A DNA stretch of 64,000 nt from UBA6115 sp012514225 (GTDB lineage Bacteria > Bacillota > Clostridia > Christensenellales > Aristaeellaceae): contig DAIOLC010000001.1 of NCBI GenBank assembly GCA_036756425.1, positions 1 through 64,000 of the forward strand. Direction: 5' to 3'. How positions within the stretch are numbered: the stretch's first letter is position 1; every line of letters begins with the position of its first letter. Under the pieces are notes generated by a model. It had not been told where the DNA came from and searched no databases. It saw only the letters and a program-made list of their open reading frames with translations. The position numbers were made by a program, and so were the translations under genes. Below are positions 27,767 to 36,099 of this stretch, one piece after another.

Positions 27767-28141
27767 TTGCCCACGATCAATCAGTTGATCCGCAAGGGAC
27801 GTAAGAAAATCGTCCTGAAGTCCGACGCGCCCATCCTGCAGGGTTGTCCGCAGAAGCGCGGTGTCTGCCTGTCCGTGAAGACGACGACGCCCAAGAAGCC
27901 CAATTCCGCGCTGCGCAAAATCGCGAGAATCAGGCTGACAAACCAGATTGAAGGCACGTGCTACATTCCTGGCATCGGCCACAATCTGCAGGAGCATAGC
28001 GTCGTGCTCATCCGCGGCGGCCGCGTGCGCGACCTGCCCGGCGTGCGCTACCACATCATCCGCGGCGCCCTGGACACCGCCGGCGTCGCCAAGCGCAACC
28101 AGGGACGTTCGCTCTACGGCGCCAAGCGCCCGAAGAAGTAA
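27767..28141 (+). CDS. rpsL: 30S ribosomal protein S12
   Basis: 124 residues, normal length. The start is TTG at 27767 with AGGAGGTG six bases ahead, giving the canonical MPTINQLIRKGRK. The decoding-site loop TTPKKPNSALRK keeps the lysine whose change gives streptomycin resistance, and the GGRVRDLPGVRYH loop is intact. One region departs from the near-universal NGIEVTAYIPG and reads NQIEGTCYIPG. S12 sits at the ribosomal A-site. First gene of the long ribosomal cluster. Confidence 0.97.
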   Translation: MPTINQLIRKGRKKIVLKSDAPILQGCPQKRGVCLSVKTTTPKKPNSALRKIARIRLTNQIEGTCYIPGIGHNLQEHSVVLIRGGRVRDLPGVRYHIIRGALDTAGVAKRNQGRSLYGAKRPKK

Positions 28142-28297
28142 CAATAGCCGCCCGGCGGGCATGAACGCCGCCAGGGCGCCCGTTCCGCTTGGAACTGCGG
28201 ACGCGCGCGGCGGCAGGGACTGCCCAAAAGGCCCACGGCGTGTGCTGAACGCCGCCGGCCTCCGGACGATCAGGCGAAAGACAAGAGGAGGAAACCT

Positions 28298-28768
28298 ATG
28301 CCCCGTCGCGGATTTATCCCCAAGCGCGAAGTGCTGCCCGACCCGATTTACGGGACGGTGACGGTCACCAAGCTCATCAACCAGATGATGCTGGACGGCA
28401 AGCGCGGCGTTGCGCAGAACGTCTGCTATTCGGCGTTCAACATGGTCAAGGAAAAGACCGGCAAGGAAGCCGGCGACGTTTTCCAGGACGCGCTCAATAA
28501 CATCCTTCCCCAGCTGGAGGTCAAAGCCCGCCGCGTCGGCGGCGCGACCTACCAGGTGCCCATCGAAATCCGCCCCGAGCGCCGGCAGACCCTGGCGCTG
28601 CGCTGGCTTGTGGAGTTCAGCCGCAAGCGCGGCGAGCGCACCATGGCGGAGCGCCTGGCGGCCGAAGTGATGGACGCCGCCAACAACACCGGAAACGCGG
28701 TGAAGCGCAAGGAAGAGATGCACCGCATGGCGGAAGCCAACAAGGCCTTCGCCCACTACCGCTGGTAA
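28298..28768 (+). CDS. rpsG: 30S ribosomal protein S7
   Basis: 156 residues with the usual S7 features: MPRRGFIPKREVLPDPIYG start, helical core and RRVGGATYQVPIEIRPERR. S7 nucleates the 30S head and in E. coli represses its own operon by binding the rpsL-rpsG gap. Here that gap is 156 bases, unusually long, GC-rich and able to form several stems, so a regulatory fold is possible. AAGAGGAGG precedes the ATG. Confidence 0.97.
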   Translation: MPRRGFIPKREVLPDPIYGTVTVTKLINQMMLDGKRGVAQNVCYSAFNMVKEKTGKEAGDVFQDALNNILPQLEVKARRVGGATYQVPIEIRPERRQTLALRWLVEFSRKRGERTMAERLAAEVMDAANNTGNAVKRKEEMHRMAEANKAFAHYRW

Positions 28769-28806
28769 TCGACACCCTTCCCCTTGGATAGGAGTTAGGA
28801 CTGTTC

Positions 28807-30876
28807 ATGCTAAGAGACCACCCCCTGGATAAAGTTCGGAACATCGGCATCATGGCGCACATCGACGCCGGGAAGACGACGACGACCGAACGCATCCTGT
28901 TCTACACCGGCCGTGTCCACCGCATGGGGGAAACCCATGAGGGCGGGGCGACCATGGACTGGATGGACCAGGAAAAGGAACGCGGAATCACCATCACTTC
29001 CGCCGCAACGACGGCGGTGTGGCACGATTACCGCATCAACATCATCGATACACCCGGCCACGTGGACTTCACCGTGGAGGTGGAGCGTTCCCTGCGTGTG
29101 CTGGACGGGGCCGTCGCCGTGTTCTGCGCCAAGGGCGGCGTCGAGCCGCAGAGCGAGACCGTGTGGCGCCAGGCCAACAAATATGGCGTTCCACGCATCG
29201 CCTACGTGAACAAGATGGACATCGTCGGCGCGGATTACTTCCACGTCATCGGGATGCTCAACGACCGGCTCAGCGCCAACGCCATCCCGGTTCAGCTGCC
29301 CATCGGAAGCGAAAGCAGCTTCCGCGGCATCATCGACCTCATCCTCATGAAGGCGGAGGTCTACTATGACGACGAGGGCAAGGACATCCGCGAGGAGGAA
29401 ATCCCCGCGGAGCTGCGCCCGCTGGCGGACGAGTACCGCGAGCGCCTCATCGACGCGGTCGTCGGCACTGACGAAGGCCTGATGGAAAAATACTACGGCG
29501 GCGAGGAAATCACCCGGGAAGACCTGAACAAGGCCATCCGGAAGGCGACCATCGCCTGCGAGATGACGCCGGTCCTGTGCGGCACCTCCTACCGGAACAA
29601 GGGCGTTCAGCCCCTGCTGGACGCTGTGTGCGAGTTTATGCCGTCCCCGCTGGACATCCCCTCCATCAAGGGGGTGGACCCCCGGCACGAAGGCAAAGAG
29701 ATTGAACGGCACCCCAGCGACGACGAGCCGTTCTCCGCGCTGGCGTTCAAGATTGCCGTGGACCCCTTTGTGGGCAAGCTGGCGTTTTTCCGCGTCTACT
29801 CCGGCAAGGTTTCCGCGAATTCCTACGTTTACAACTCCACCAAAGGCAAGCGGGAGCGCTTCAGCCGCATCCTGCGCATGCATTCAAACCACCGGGAGGA
29901 CATCGAAAGCGTGTTCACCGGGGACATCGCGGCGGCCGTCGGATTGAAAGAGACCACAACCGGCGATACCCTCTGCGACGACAAGTCGCCCATCATCCTG
30001 GAGTCCCTGGAGTTCCCCGAGCCGGTCATCCGGGTCGCCATCGAGCCGAAGACCAAGGCCGGGCAGGACAAGCTCAGCTACGCCCTGACCCGCCTGGCGG
30101 AGGAAGACCCGACGTTTAAGACCTACACCGACCAGGAGACCGGCCAGACCATCATCGCGGGCATGGGGGAACTGCACCTGGAAATCATCGTGGACCGCAT
30201 GATGCGTGAGTTCCGCGTCGAGGCCACCATCGGCAAGCCCCAGGTCGCCTACAAGGAGACCATCCGCAAAACCGCCCTCGGCGAAGGGCGCCACGTCAAG
30301 CAGACGGGCGGCCACGGCCAGTACGGCCACTGCGTCATCGAGCTGACCCCGGCGAAGCCCGGCGAGGGCTACAGCTTTGAAAGCCGCATCGTGGGCGGCG
30401 TCATCCCCAGGGAGTACATCGCCCCCATCGACGCGGGCATCCGCGAGGCCGCCCAGTCGGGCGTCCTGGGCGGGTACGAGGTGGTGGACTTCAAGGCCGC
30501 CGTGATCGACGGCTCCTACCACGAGGTGGACTCCTCGGAAATCGCCTTCAAGATCGCGGGCTCCCTGGCGTTCAAGGATGCCATGCGCAAGGCGGACAGC
30601 GTGCTGCTGGAGCCGATGATGAAAATCGAGGTCATCGTGCCCGACCAGTACATGGGCGACGTCATCGGCGACCTCAACGCCCGCCGCGGCCGCATCGAGA
30701 CCTACGAGGCGCGCCTGGGCGACGAGGTCATCCATGCATACGCGCCGCTGAGCGAGATGTTCGGCTACGCGACCGATCTGCGCAGCAGGACCCAGGGCCG
30801 CGGGATGTTCACGATGTCCTTCGACCACTACGTTGAAGTACCCAAGTTCGTGGCCGAGAAAATCATCGGCCACTGA
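28807..30876 (+). CDS. fusA: Elongation factor G
   Basis: 689 residues, normal length. GTPase motifs: AHIDAGKTTTTERIL (P-loop), DTPGHVDF and NKMD. The other EF-G domains follow, with HVKQTGGHGQYGHC in domain IV and a normal C-terminus. EF-G drives ribosomal translocation. It begins 38 bases after rpsG with TAGGAG as ribosome binding site. Confidence 0.98.
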   Translation: MLRDHPLDKVRNIGIMAHIDAGKTTTTERILFYTGRVHRMGETHEGGATMDWMDQEKERGITITSAATTAVWHDYRINIIDTPGHVDFTVEVERSLRVLDGAVAVFCAKGGVEPQSETVWRQANKYGVPRIAYVNKMDIVGADYFHVIGMLNDRLSANAIPVQLPIGSESSFRGIIDLILMKAEVYYDDEGKDIREEEIPAELRPLADEYRERLIDAVVGTDEGLMEKYYGGEEITREDLNKAIRKATIACEMTPVLCGTSYRNKGVQPLLDAVCEFMPSPLDIPSIKGVDPRHEGKEIERHPSDDEPFSALAFKIAVDPFVGKLAFFRVYSGKVSANSYVYNSTKGKRERFSRILRMHSNHREDIESVFTGDIAAAVGLKETTTGDTLCDDKSPIILESLEFPEPVIRVAIEPKTKAGQDKLSYALTRLAEEDPTFKTYTDQETGQTIIAGMGELHLEIIVDRMMREFRVEATIGKPQVAYKETIRKTALGEGRHVKQTGGHGQYGHCVIELTPAKPGEGYSFESRIVGGVIPREYIAPIDAGIREAAQSGVLGGYEVVDFKAAVIDGSYHEVDSSEIAFKIAGSLAFKDAMRKADSVLLEPMMKIEVIVPDQYMGDVIGDLNARRGRIETYEARLGDEVIHAYAPLSEMFGYATDLRSRTQGRGMFTMSFDHYVEVPKFVAEKIIGH

Positions 30877-30922
30877 CCCATCAGAGATGAATACGGACAA
30901 TCCTTAAGGAGGAAGACAACCC

Positions 30923-32140
<1,218 letters not shown>

Positions 32141-32181
32141 TTACAAAACGGGACTTTTGCCTGAAAAGTGAGGTGTAAACC

Positions 32182-32346
32182 ATGGCAGTCAAGGAAGCGC
32201 GCTCCAACATCGTGCTGGCGTGCAACGATTGCAAGCAGCGCAACTACAACACCATCAAGAACAAGAAGAACAACCCCGAACGCATCGAGCTGACCAAGTA
32301 TTGCCGTTTCTGCAGGAAGCATACCGCGCATCGCGAAACGAGGTAA
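32182..32346 (+). CDS. rpmG: 50S ribosomal protein L33
   Basis: A 54-residue reading frame, MAVKEARSNIVL at the start, with two zinc-binding pairs, CNDC (14-17) and CRFC (41-44), and the ending HTAHRETR. This is the zinc-bearing L33 form. Ribosome binding site GTGAGGTG precedes the ATG. It lies between tuf and secE, in the position expected from the rpmG-secE-nusG order of Firmicutes. Confidence 0.95.
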   Translation: MAVKEARSNIVLACNDCKQRNYNTIKNKKNNPERIELTKYCRFCRKHTAHRETR

Positions 32347-32350
32347 TCCG

Positions 32351-32665
32351 ATGGCAGAAGATAAGACGAAGCGCATGCCCGCGAAAGCGGACGACAAGGC
32401 GAAACGCGCCCCCGCCAAGGCCGGGGAAAAGCCAAGCGGCCTGGCGCGCGTCCTGGGTTTCTTCCGGAACCTGCCGGCGAACATCGCCAAGCCGTTCAAG
32501 AACACCTGGCGCGAACTGCGCAAGGTGACCTGGCCGACCCGGGAGAACCTGATCAACTCGACCCTGCTGGTCCTGGCGTTCATGGTGTTCATGGGCGTGG
32601 TCATCGGCCTTCTGGACATGGGCTCCACGGAAGTCATCAAGCTCCTGTCCCGCTGGGCGGCCTGA
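32351..32665 (+). CDS. secE: Preprotein translocase subunit SecE
   Basis: 104 residues. A long basic N-terminal tail (about 1-30, rich in Lys and Ala) precedes the conserved amphipathic helix with FKNTWRELRKVTWPTRENL and one membrane helix (about 70-92). SecE clamps SecY in the Sec translocon. It starts 4 bases after the rpmG stop and is followed by nusG 11 bases later. Confidence 0.95.
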   Translation: MAEDKTKRMPAKADDKAKRAPAKAGEKPSGLARVLGFFRNLPANIAKPFKNTWRELRKVTWPTRENLINSTLLVLAFMVFMGVVIGLLDMGSTEVIKLLSRWAA

Positions 32666-32676
32666 TTGGAGACGCA

Positions 32677-33219
32677 ATGCCTGAACAGGAAATGAACCCC
32701 AAGACACCCGCGTGGTACGTCGTCCACACCTACTCCGGCTATGAGAACAAGGTGAAGGACAACCTGGAGAAGGCTGCCGAGAACAACCGGATGCAGCACC
32801 TAATCCAGGAAGTCCAGGTTCCCATGGAGGACGTCGCCGAAATCAAGAACGGAAAGCGGGTCATCACCCAGCACAAGACCTTTCCCGGTTATGTGCTGGT
32901 CAAGATGATCATCACCAGCGAATCCTGGTACGTGGTGCGCAACACCCGCGGCGTGACCGGCTTCGTCGGTCCGGAAAGCAAGCCGGTCCCGCTGACGGAT
33001 GCCGAGTTTGAGACCATGATGAACAGCCAGCCCCAGGCTGAGGCAACCAAACTGGTGGTGGGCGAGGAAATCAGGATTCTCAGCGGCCCGCTTGAGAACT
33101 TCACCGGCGTCGTGGAGGCCGTGGACGTTGTCCGCGGCAAGCTCCAGGTCAAGGTCAAGATGTTCCTGGGCCGCGAAATGCAGGTCGAAATCGACCTGGA
33201 CCAGGCCGAAAAGGCCTGA
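32677..33219 (+). CDS. nusG: Transcription termination/antitermination factor NusG
   Basis: 180 residues: NGN domain (about 11-110; AWYVVHTYSGYENKVK, FPGYVLVKM) and KOW domain (about 125-175; GPLENFTGVVEAVD). NusG binds RNA polymerase and affects pausing and termination. Start is ATG 32677 with GGAGAC ahead. Co-transcribed with secE and rplK. Confidence 0.97.
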   Translation: MPEQEMNPKTPAWYVVHTYSGYENKVKDNLEKAAENNRMQHLIQEVQVPMEDVAEIKNGKRVITQHKTFPGYVLVKMIITSESWYVVRNTRGVTGFVGPESKPVPLTDAEFETMMNSQPQAEATKLVVGEEIRILSGPLENFTGVVEAVDVVRGKLQVKVKMFLGREMQVEIDLDQAEKA

Positions 33220-33293
33220 GCGACAACCAGCCCCAGACGTGGGAGGCGCGTTTCGCGCCGCCATAACCACAAAGCGTAGGAGGAGCCATCAAC

Positions 33294-33719
33294 ATGGCAA
33301 AGAAAGTCACCGCGATTATCAAGCTGCAGGTCAGCGCCGCCAAAGCCACCCCCGCCCCGCCCATCGGGCCGGCGCTGGGCCAGCATGGCGTCAACATCCC
33401 CGGCTTCTGCAAGGAGTTCAACGAGCGGACGGCCAAGCAAGCCGGCTATACCATTCCGGTTGTCATCACGGTCTATTCGGACCGCTCCTTCACCTTTATC
33501 ACCAAGACCCCGCCCGTGCCGGACCTGATCAAGAAGACGCTGAACATCGAGAGCGGCAGCGACAAGCCCAACAAGAACAAGGTCGCCCAGCTCACCAGCC
33601 AGCAGGTCCGCGACATCGCGACCCAGAAAATGTCCGACCTGAACGCCGCGAGCATCGAGGCAGCGATGAGCATGGTCAAGGGCACCGCCCGCAGCATGGG
33701 CGTCACCGTTGAGGAATAA
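33294..33719 (+). CDS. rplK: 50S ribosomal protein L11
   Basis: 141 residues, standard L11: N-terminal domain with the proline-rich PAPPIGPALGQHGVN hinge and C-terminal RNA-binding domain ending in MSMVKGTARSMGVTVEE. L11 forms the GTPase-associated centre with 23S rRNA. TAGGAGGAG precedes the ATG; the 74-base gap after nusG holds no clear terminator. Confidence 0.98.
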   Translation: MAKKVTAIIKLQVSAAKATPAPPIGPALGQHGVNIPGFCKEFNERTAKQAGYTIPVVITVYSDRSFTFITKTPPVPDLIKKTLNIESGSDKPNKNKVAQLTSQQVRDIATQKMSDLNAASIEAAMSMVKGTARSMGVTVEE

Positions 33720-33773
33720 GGGAAGGTTTGTGGGAGGACTTCGGGCCGCTATTACCACAGGAAGGAACTGAAC

Positions 33774-34463
33774 ATGAAACACGGAAAGAAATACCTTGAG
33801 TCAAAAAAGCTCATCGACGAAGCCAAGCTCTACGACCCTGCCGAGGCCATCGCGCTGGTCAAGCAGACCGGCAAAGCCAAGTTTGACGAAACAGTGGAGC
33901 TTTCCATCCGCCTGGGCGTGGACCCGCGCCATGCCGACCAGCAAATCCGCGGCGCGGTCGTGCTGCCCCACGGCACCGGCCGTGTGGTGCGCGTGCTGGT
34001 GTTCGCCAAGGCGGACAAGGCCGATGAAGCCCGCGCCGCCGGAGCGGACTATGTGGGCGACAACGACCTGGTCGAGAAAATCCGCACGGAAAACTGGTTC
34101 GAGTTCGACGTCTGCGTCGCGACGCCGGACATGATGGGCGTCGTCGGCAAGATTGGCCGCATCCTGGGCCCCAAGGGCCTGATGCCCAACCCCAAGTCCG
34201 GCACGGTCACCAACGACGTCGCCAAGGCCATCTCCGACATCAAGGGCGGCAAGGTGGAGTACAGGATTGACAAGACGGCCATCGCCCACTGCCCCATCGG
34301 CAAGGTGTCCTTTGACGAGACGAAACTGGTGGAGAACCTCTCCGCGCTCATGGATGCCGTGGTGAAGGCCAAGCCCCCGACGGCCAAGGGTATTTACCTG
34401 CGCTCCCTGTACCTGAGCACGACCATGGGGCCTTCCATCCGCCTGAATCCGCTGAAATTCTAA
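33774..34463 (+). CDS. rplA: 50S ribosomal protein L1
   Basis: 229 residues, standard L1 with the GKIGRILGPKGLMPNPKSGTV signature. L1 forms the stalk that moves E-site tRNA and in many bacteria represses the L11 operon. It is the last gene: a terminator follows directly, and rplJ, rplL, rpoB and rpoC, which normally come next, are missing from the window. Confidence 0.98.
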   Translation: MKHGKKYLESKKLIDEAKLYDPAEAIALVKQTGKAKFDETVELSIRLGVDPRHADQQIRGAVVLPHGTGRVVRVLVFAKADKADEARAAGADYVGDNDLVEKIRTENWFEFDVCVATPDMMGVVGKIGRILGPKGLMPNPKSGTVTNDVAKAISDIKGGKVEYRIDKTAIAHCPIGKVSFDETKLVENLSALMDAVVKAKPPTAKGIYLRSLYLSTTMGPSIRLNPLKF

Positions 34464-34491
34464 GCAAAACAGCCTGGATTCCATCAATAAC

Positions 34492-34515
34492 AAAGCCCGC
34501 GCCTGCGGGCTTTTT
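34492..34515 (+). terminator. Terminator of the ribosomal cluster
   Basis: AAAGCCCGC (34492-34500) pairs with GCGGGCTTT (34505-34513) across GCCT and runs into TTTTT. It closes the rpsL-to-rplA transcript 28 bases after rplA. Confidence 0.92.
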
Positions 34516-34542
34516 CTTCTTGCTGTCTTTCCGGACAGGGAC

Positions 34543-35481
34543 TCAGCGCAGGGTCCTCATGCCCTTGTAGAGAGACAGCGGGGAATCGTAATACCCTGTG
34601 CCCAGCGTTTTGTAGGCTTGTACCTTGAAATAGTAGGCGGTGCCCGGAGCCAGGCCGGTGATTGCGACACTGGTGCCAGTCAGCCGCCTGATGAGCGTAT
34701 AGGCGCCCGCAGCAGTGGTGCTCTGGAACAGGCGGTAACCGGTGGCGCCGGCCACATTGCCCCAGGTGACGGTAACGCGGTCGCGCCTGATTGCGGAGAA
34801 AGATGTAATAACCGGTTTCGCCAGCGGCACTCCGATGGCGTTGGCGCTGAAATGCCCCGAGGGGAACGCCGCGGTGTTCACCAGGTTATAGGCGCGCACT
34901 TTGTACACATAGGTCTTGCCAGGGGTGAGGTTGGAGTCCGCGAAACCCAAAGCCCCGGTTCGCTTGATGAAGGCAAAGGGCCCGGCGGTCGAGGCGGCGC
35001 GCCAGACCTCATAACCGGTCGCGCCGCTGACCCTGGTCCAGGTGAGCTTAAGCGAGGTCCCGCTGACTGCCGCCACCTTGGTGATTTTCGGCGCCGGGCG
35101 CAGGGAGACTTTGGTCAGCGGGGACTCCGCGATTGCGTGGTTGTATTGAACCAGGTCGTACACATATGTATTGCTGTAATAATAGCCCGGCTTTGACACC
35201 ACCGTCTGGAAGGTATTTGTCGCCGAGTCGATGGAGGATTTGACTTCGTAGAAAGTTTGGATTCCGCCGGGGGTGGAGTAATATACGTAAAAAGCATAGG
35301 AGTAGCTGCCGCTGCCCGCGTAGTAATGGCTGAGGGTATATGTGAGGGTGTCCCCGACATAGGCGCTCTGTTTATCAACATAGGATTTGGCGTAAGAAAT
35401 CATGGACGCCGGCGGCGTCCATACCGGCAGGGCGGAAACAAGCAACAGGGCGCTCAGCGCCAGGGCAAGGGTCCGTTTCAT
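34543..35481 (-). CDS. Secreted protein with two fibronectin type III domains
   Basis: 312 residues. A signal peptide (MKRTLALALSALLLVSALP) is followed by an N-terminal region rich in Tyr and Ser (about 27-125), probably beta-structured, and two Fn3 domains (about 130-215 and 222-305), with the repeating pattern KITKVAAVSGTSLKLTW/GYEVWRAAS and VITSFSAIRRDRVTVTW/GYRLFQSTT. No catalytic domain or cell-wall anchor is visible. Such Fn3 pairs mediate surface or carbohydrate binding. Base composition is lower in GC than the flanking ribosomal genes. AAAGGAGG precedes the ATG; no clear promoter upstream. Confidence 0.75.
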   Translation of the reverse strand: MKRTLALALSALLLVSALPVWTPPASMISYAKSYVDKQSAYVGDTLTYTLSHYYAGSGSYSYAFYVYYSTPGGIQTFYEVKSSIDSATNTFQTVVSKPGYYYSNTYVYDLVQYNHAIAESPLTKVSLRPAPKITKVAAVSGTSLKLTWTRVSGATGYEVWRAASTAGPFAFIKRTGALGFADSNLTPGKTYVYKVRAYNLVNTAAFPSGHFSANAIGVPLAKPVITSFSAIRRDRVTVTWGNVAGATGYRLFQSTTAAGAYTLIRRLTGTSVAITGLAPGTAYYFKVQAYKTLGTGYYDSPLSLYKGMRTLR

Positions 35482-35621
35482 TCAATGCCTCCTTTGGGTT
35501 TAGTGGCTCATTGGGGTTGCGGGCGATGCCCGCAGGGCTGTATCCGGGCTGTTCAAGAGCCGGGCGCGCCCGGCGGGGCGTCGGAAGCAAAAACAAGTAA
35601 CGTTTACAAGAATTACCCAAT

Positions 35622-36045
35622 GGGAATCGTTTCAAACATGCGGGCTTGGCGAGGGATTTCCTGGCACGTATCATCGCGCACAAAGCGAAGGTCGCACAAT
35701 ATCATGCGGCTTCAGGCTGTCGTCAAACCTTACTACAGAGGTAACAACGGTGGGAATCGGGGGCGGCAGCCCACTGATGGAAATCGTGTCGGCCGGTTCT
35801 AACGGACGCGTGGGCGATTTTGCGAAAAGCGAAAATATTCAGCAGCAAACCTCATACCAAACCCAATCGAAAACGATTCCCTGGGATGGCTTATTGCGTC
35901 TCCGCGTTGCCTGTTTCACTCGGCGCAGGCTTCGGCTACGCCTCGTTCTTTCGGCATAACGGAGCCAATAAAATACTCATCGCTTCGGTGCGTTTACTTA
36001 TTCGTTTGGATTCAGTATCAAAAAGGTCCGCAGGCTTTTTCGACA
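35622..36045 (+). mobile_element. MITE-like repeat element, copy 2 (with internal insert)
   Basis: This stretch holds no gene I can support. From 35714 to about 35857 it aligns with the reverse complement of 12110-12254, and its end at 36018-36045 (AAAAAGGTCCG, then GCTTTTTCGACA) aligns with the other end of copy 1; about 160 bases between them have no counterpart there. An 11-bp inverted repeat, GGGAATCGTTT (35622-35632) and AAACGATTCCC (35871-35881), brackets a 260-base subunit and could be an alternative boundary. The whole gap 35482-36045 otherwise contains only two short GC hairpins (35518-35534 and near 35555-35570). Confidence 0.65.
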
Positions 36046-36072
36046 AGAAAAGGCCGCGCGGTTCGCGCGGCC
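36046..36072 (-). terminator. Terminator after ispH-rpsA
   Basis: On the minus strand GGCCGCGCG and CGCGCGGCC (36052-36060 with 36064-36072) form a 9-bp stem with a 3-base loop followed by TTTTCTT. It lies 28 bases after the gene and touches the end of repeat copy 2. Confidence 0.85.
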
Positions 36073-36099
36073 AGTTGTAAGGGGATTTCCCCCGAAGTT

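Noticed and set aside
35257..35959. Open frames over repeat copy 2 (including one of 181 codons)
   Set aside because: They run through the repeat and the signal-peptide end of the Fn3 gene, without ribosome sites; any coding value would have to be shown across copies.
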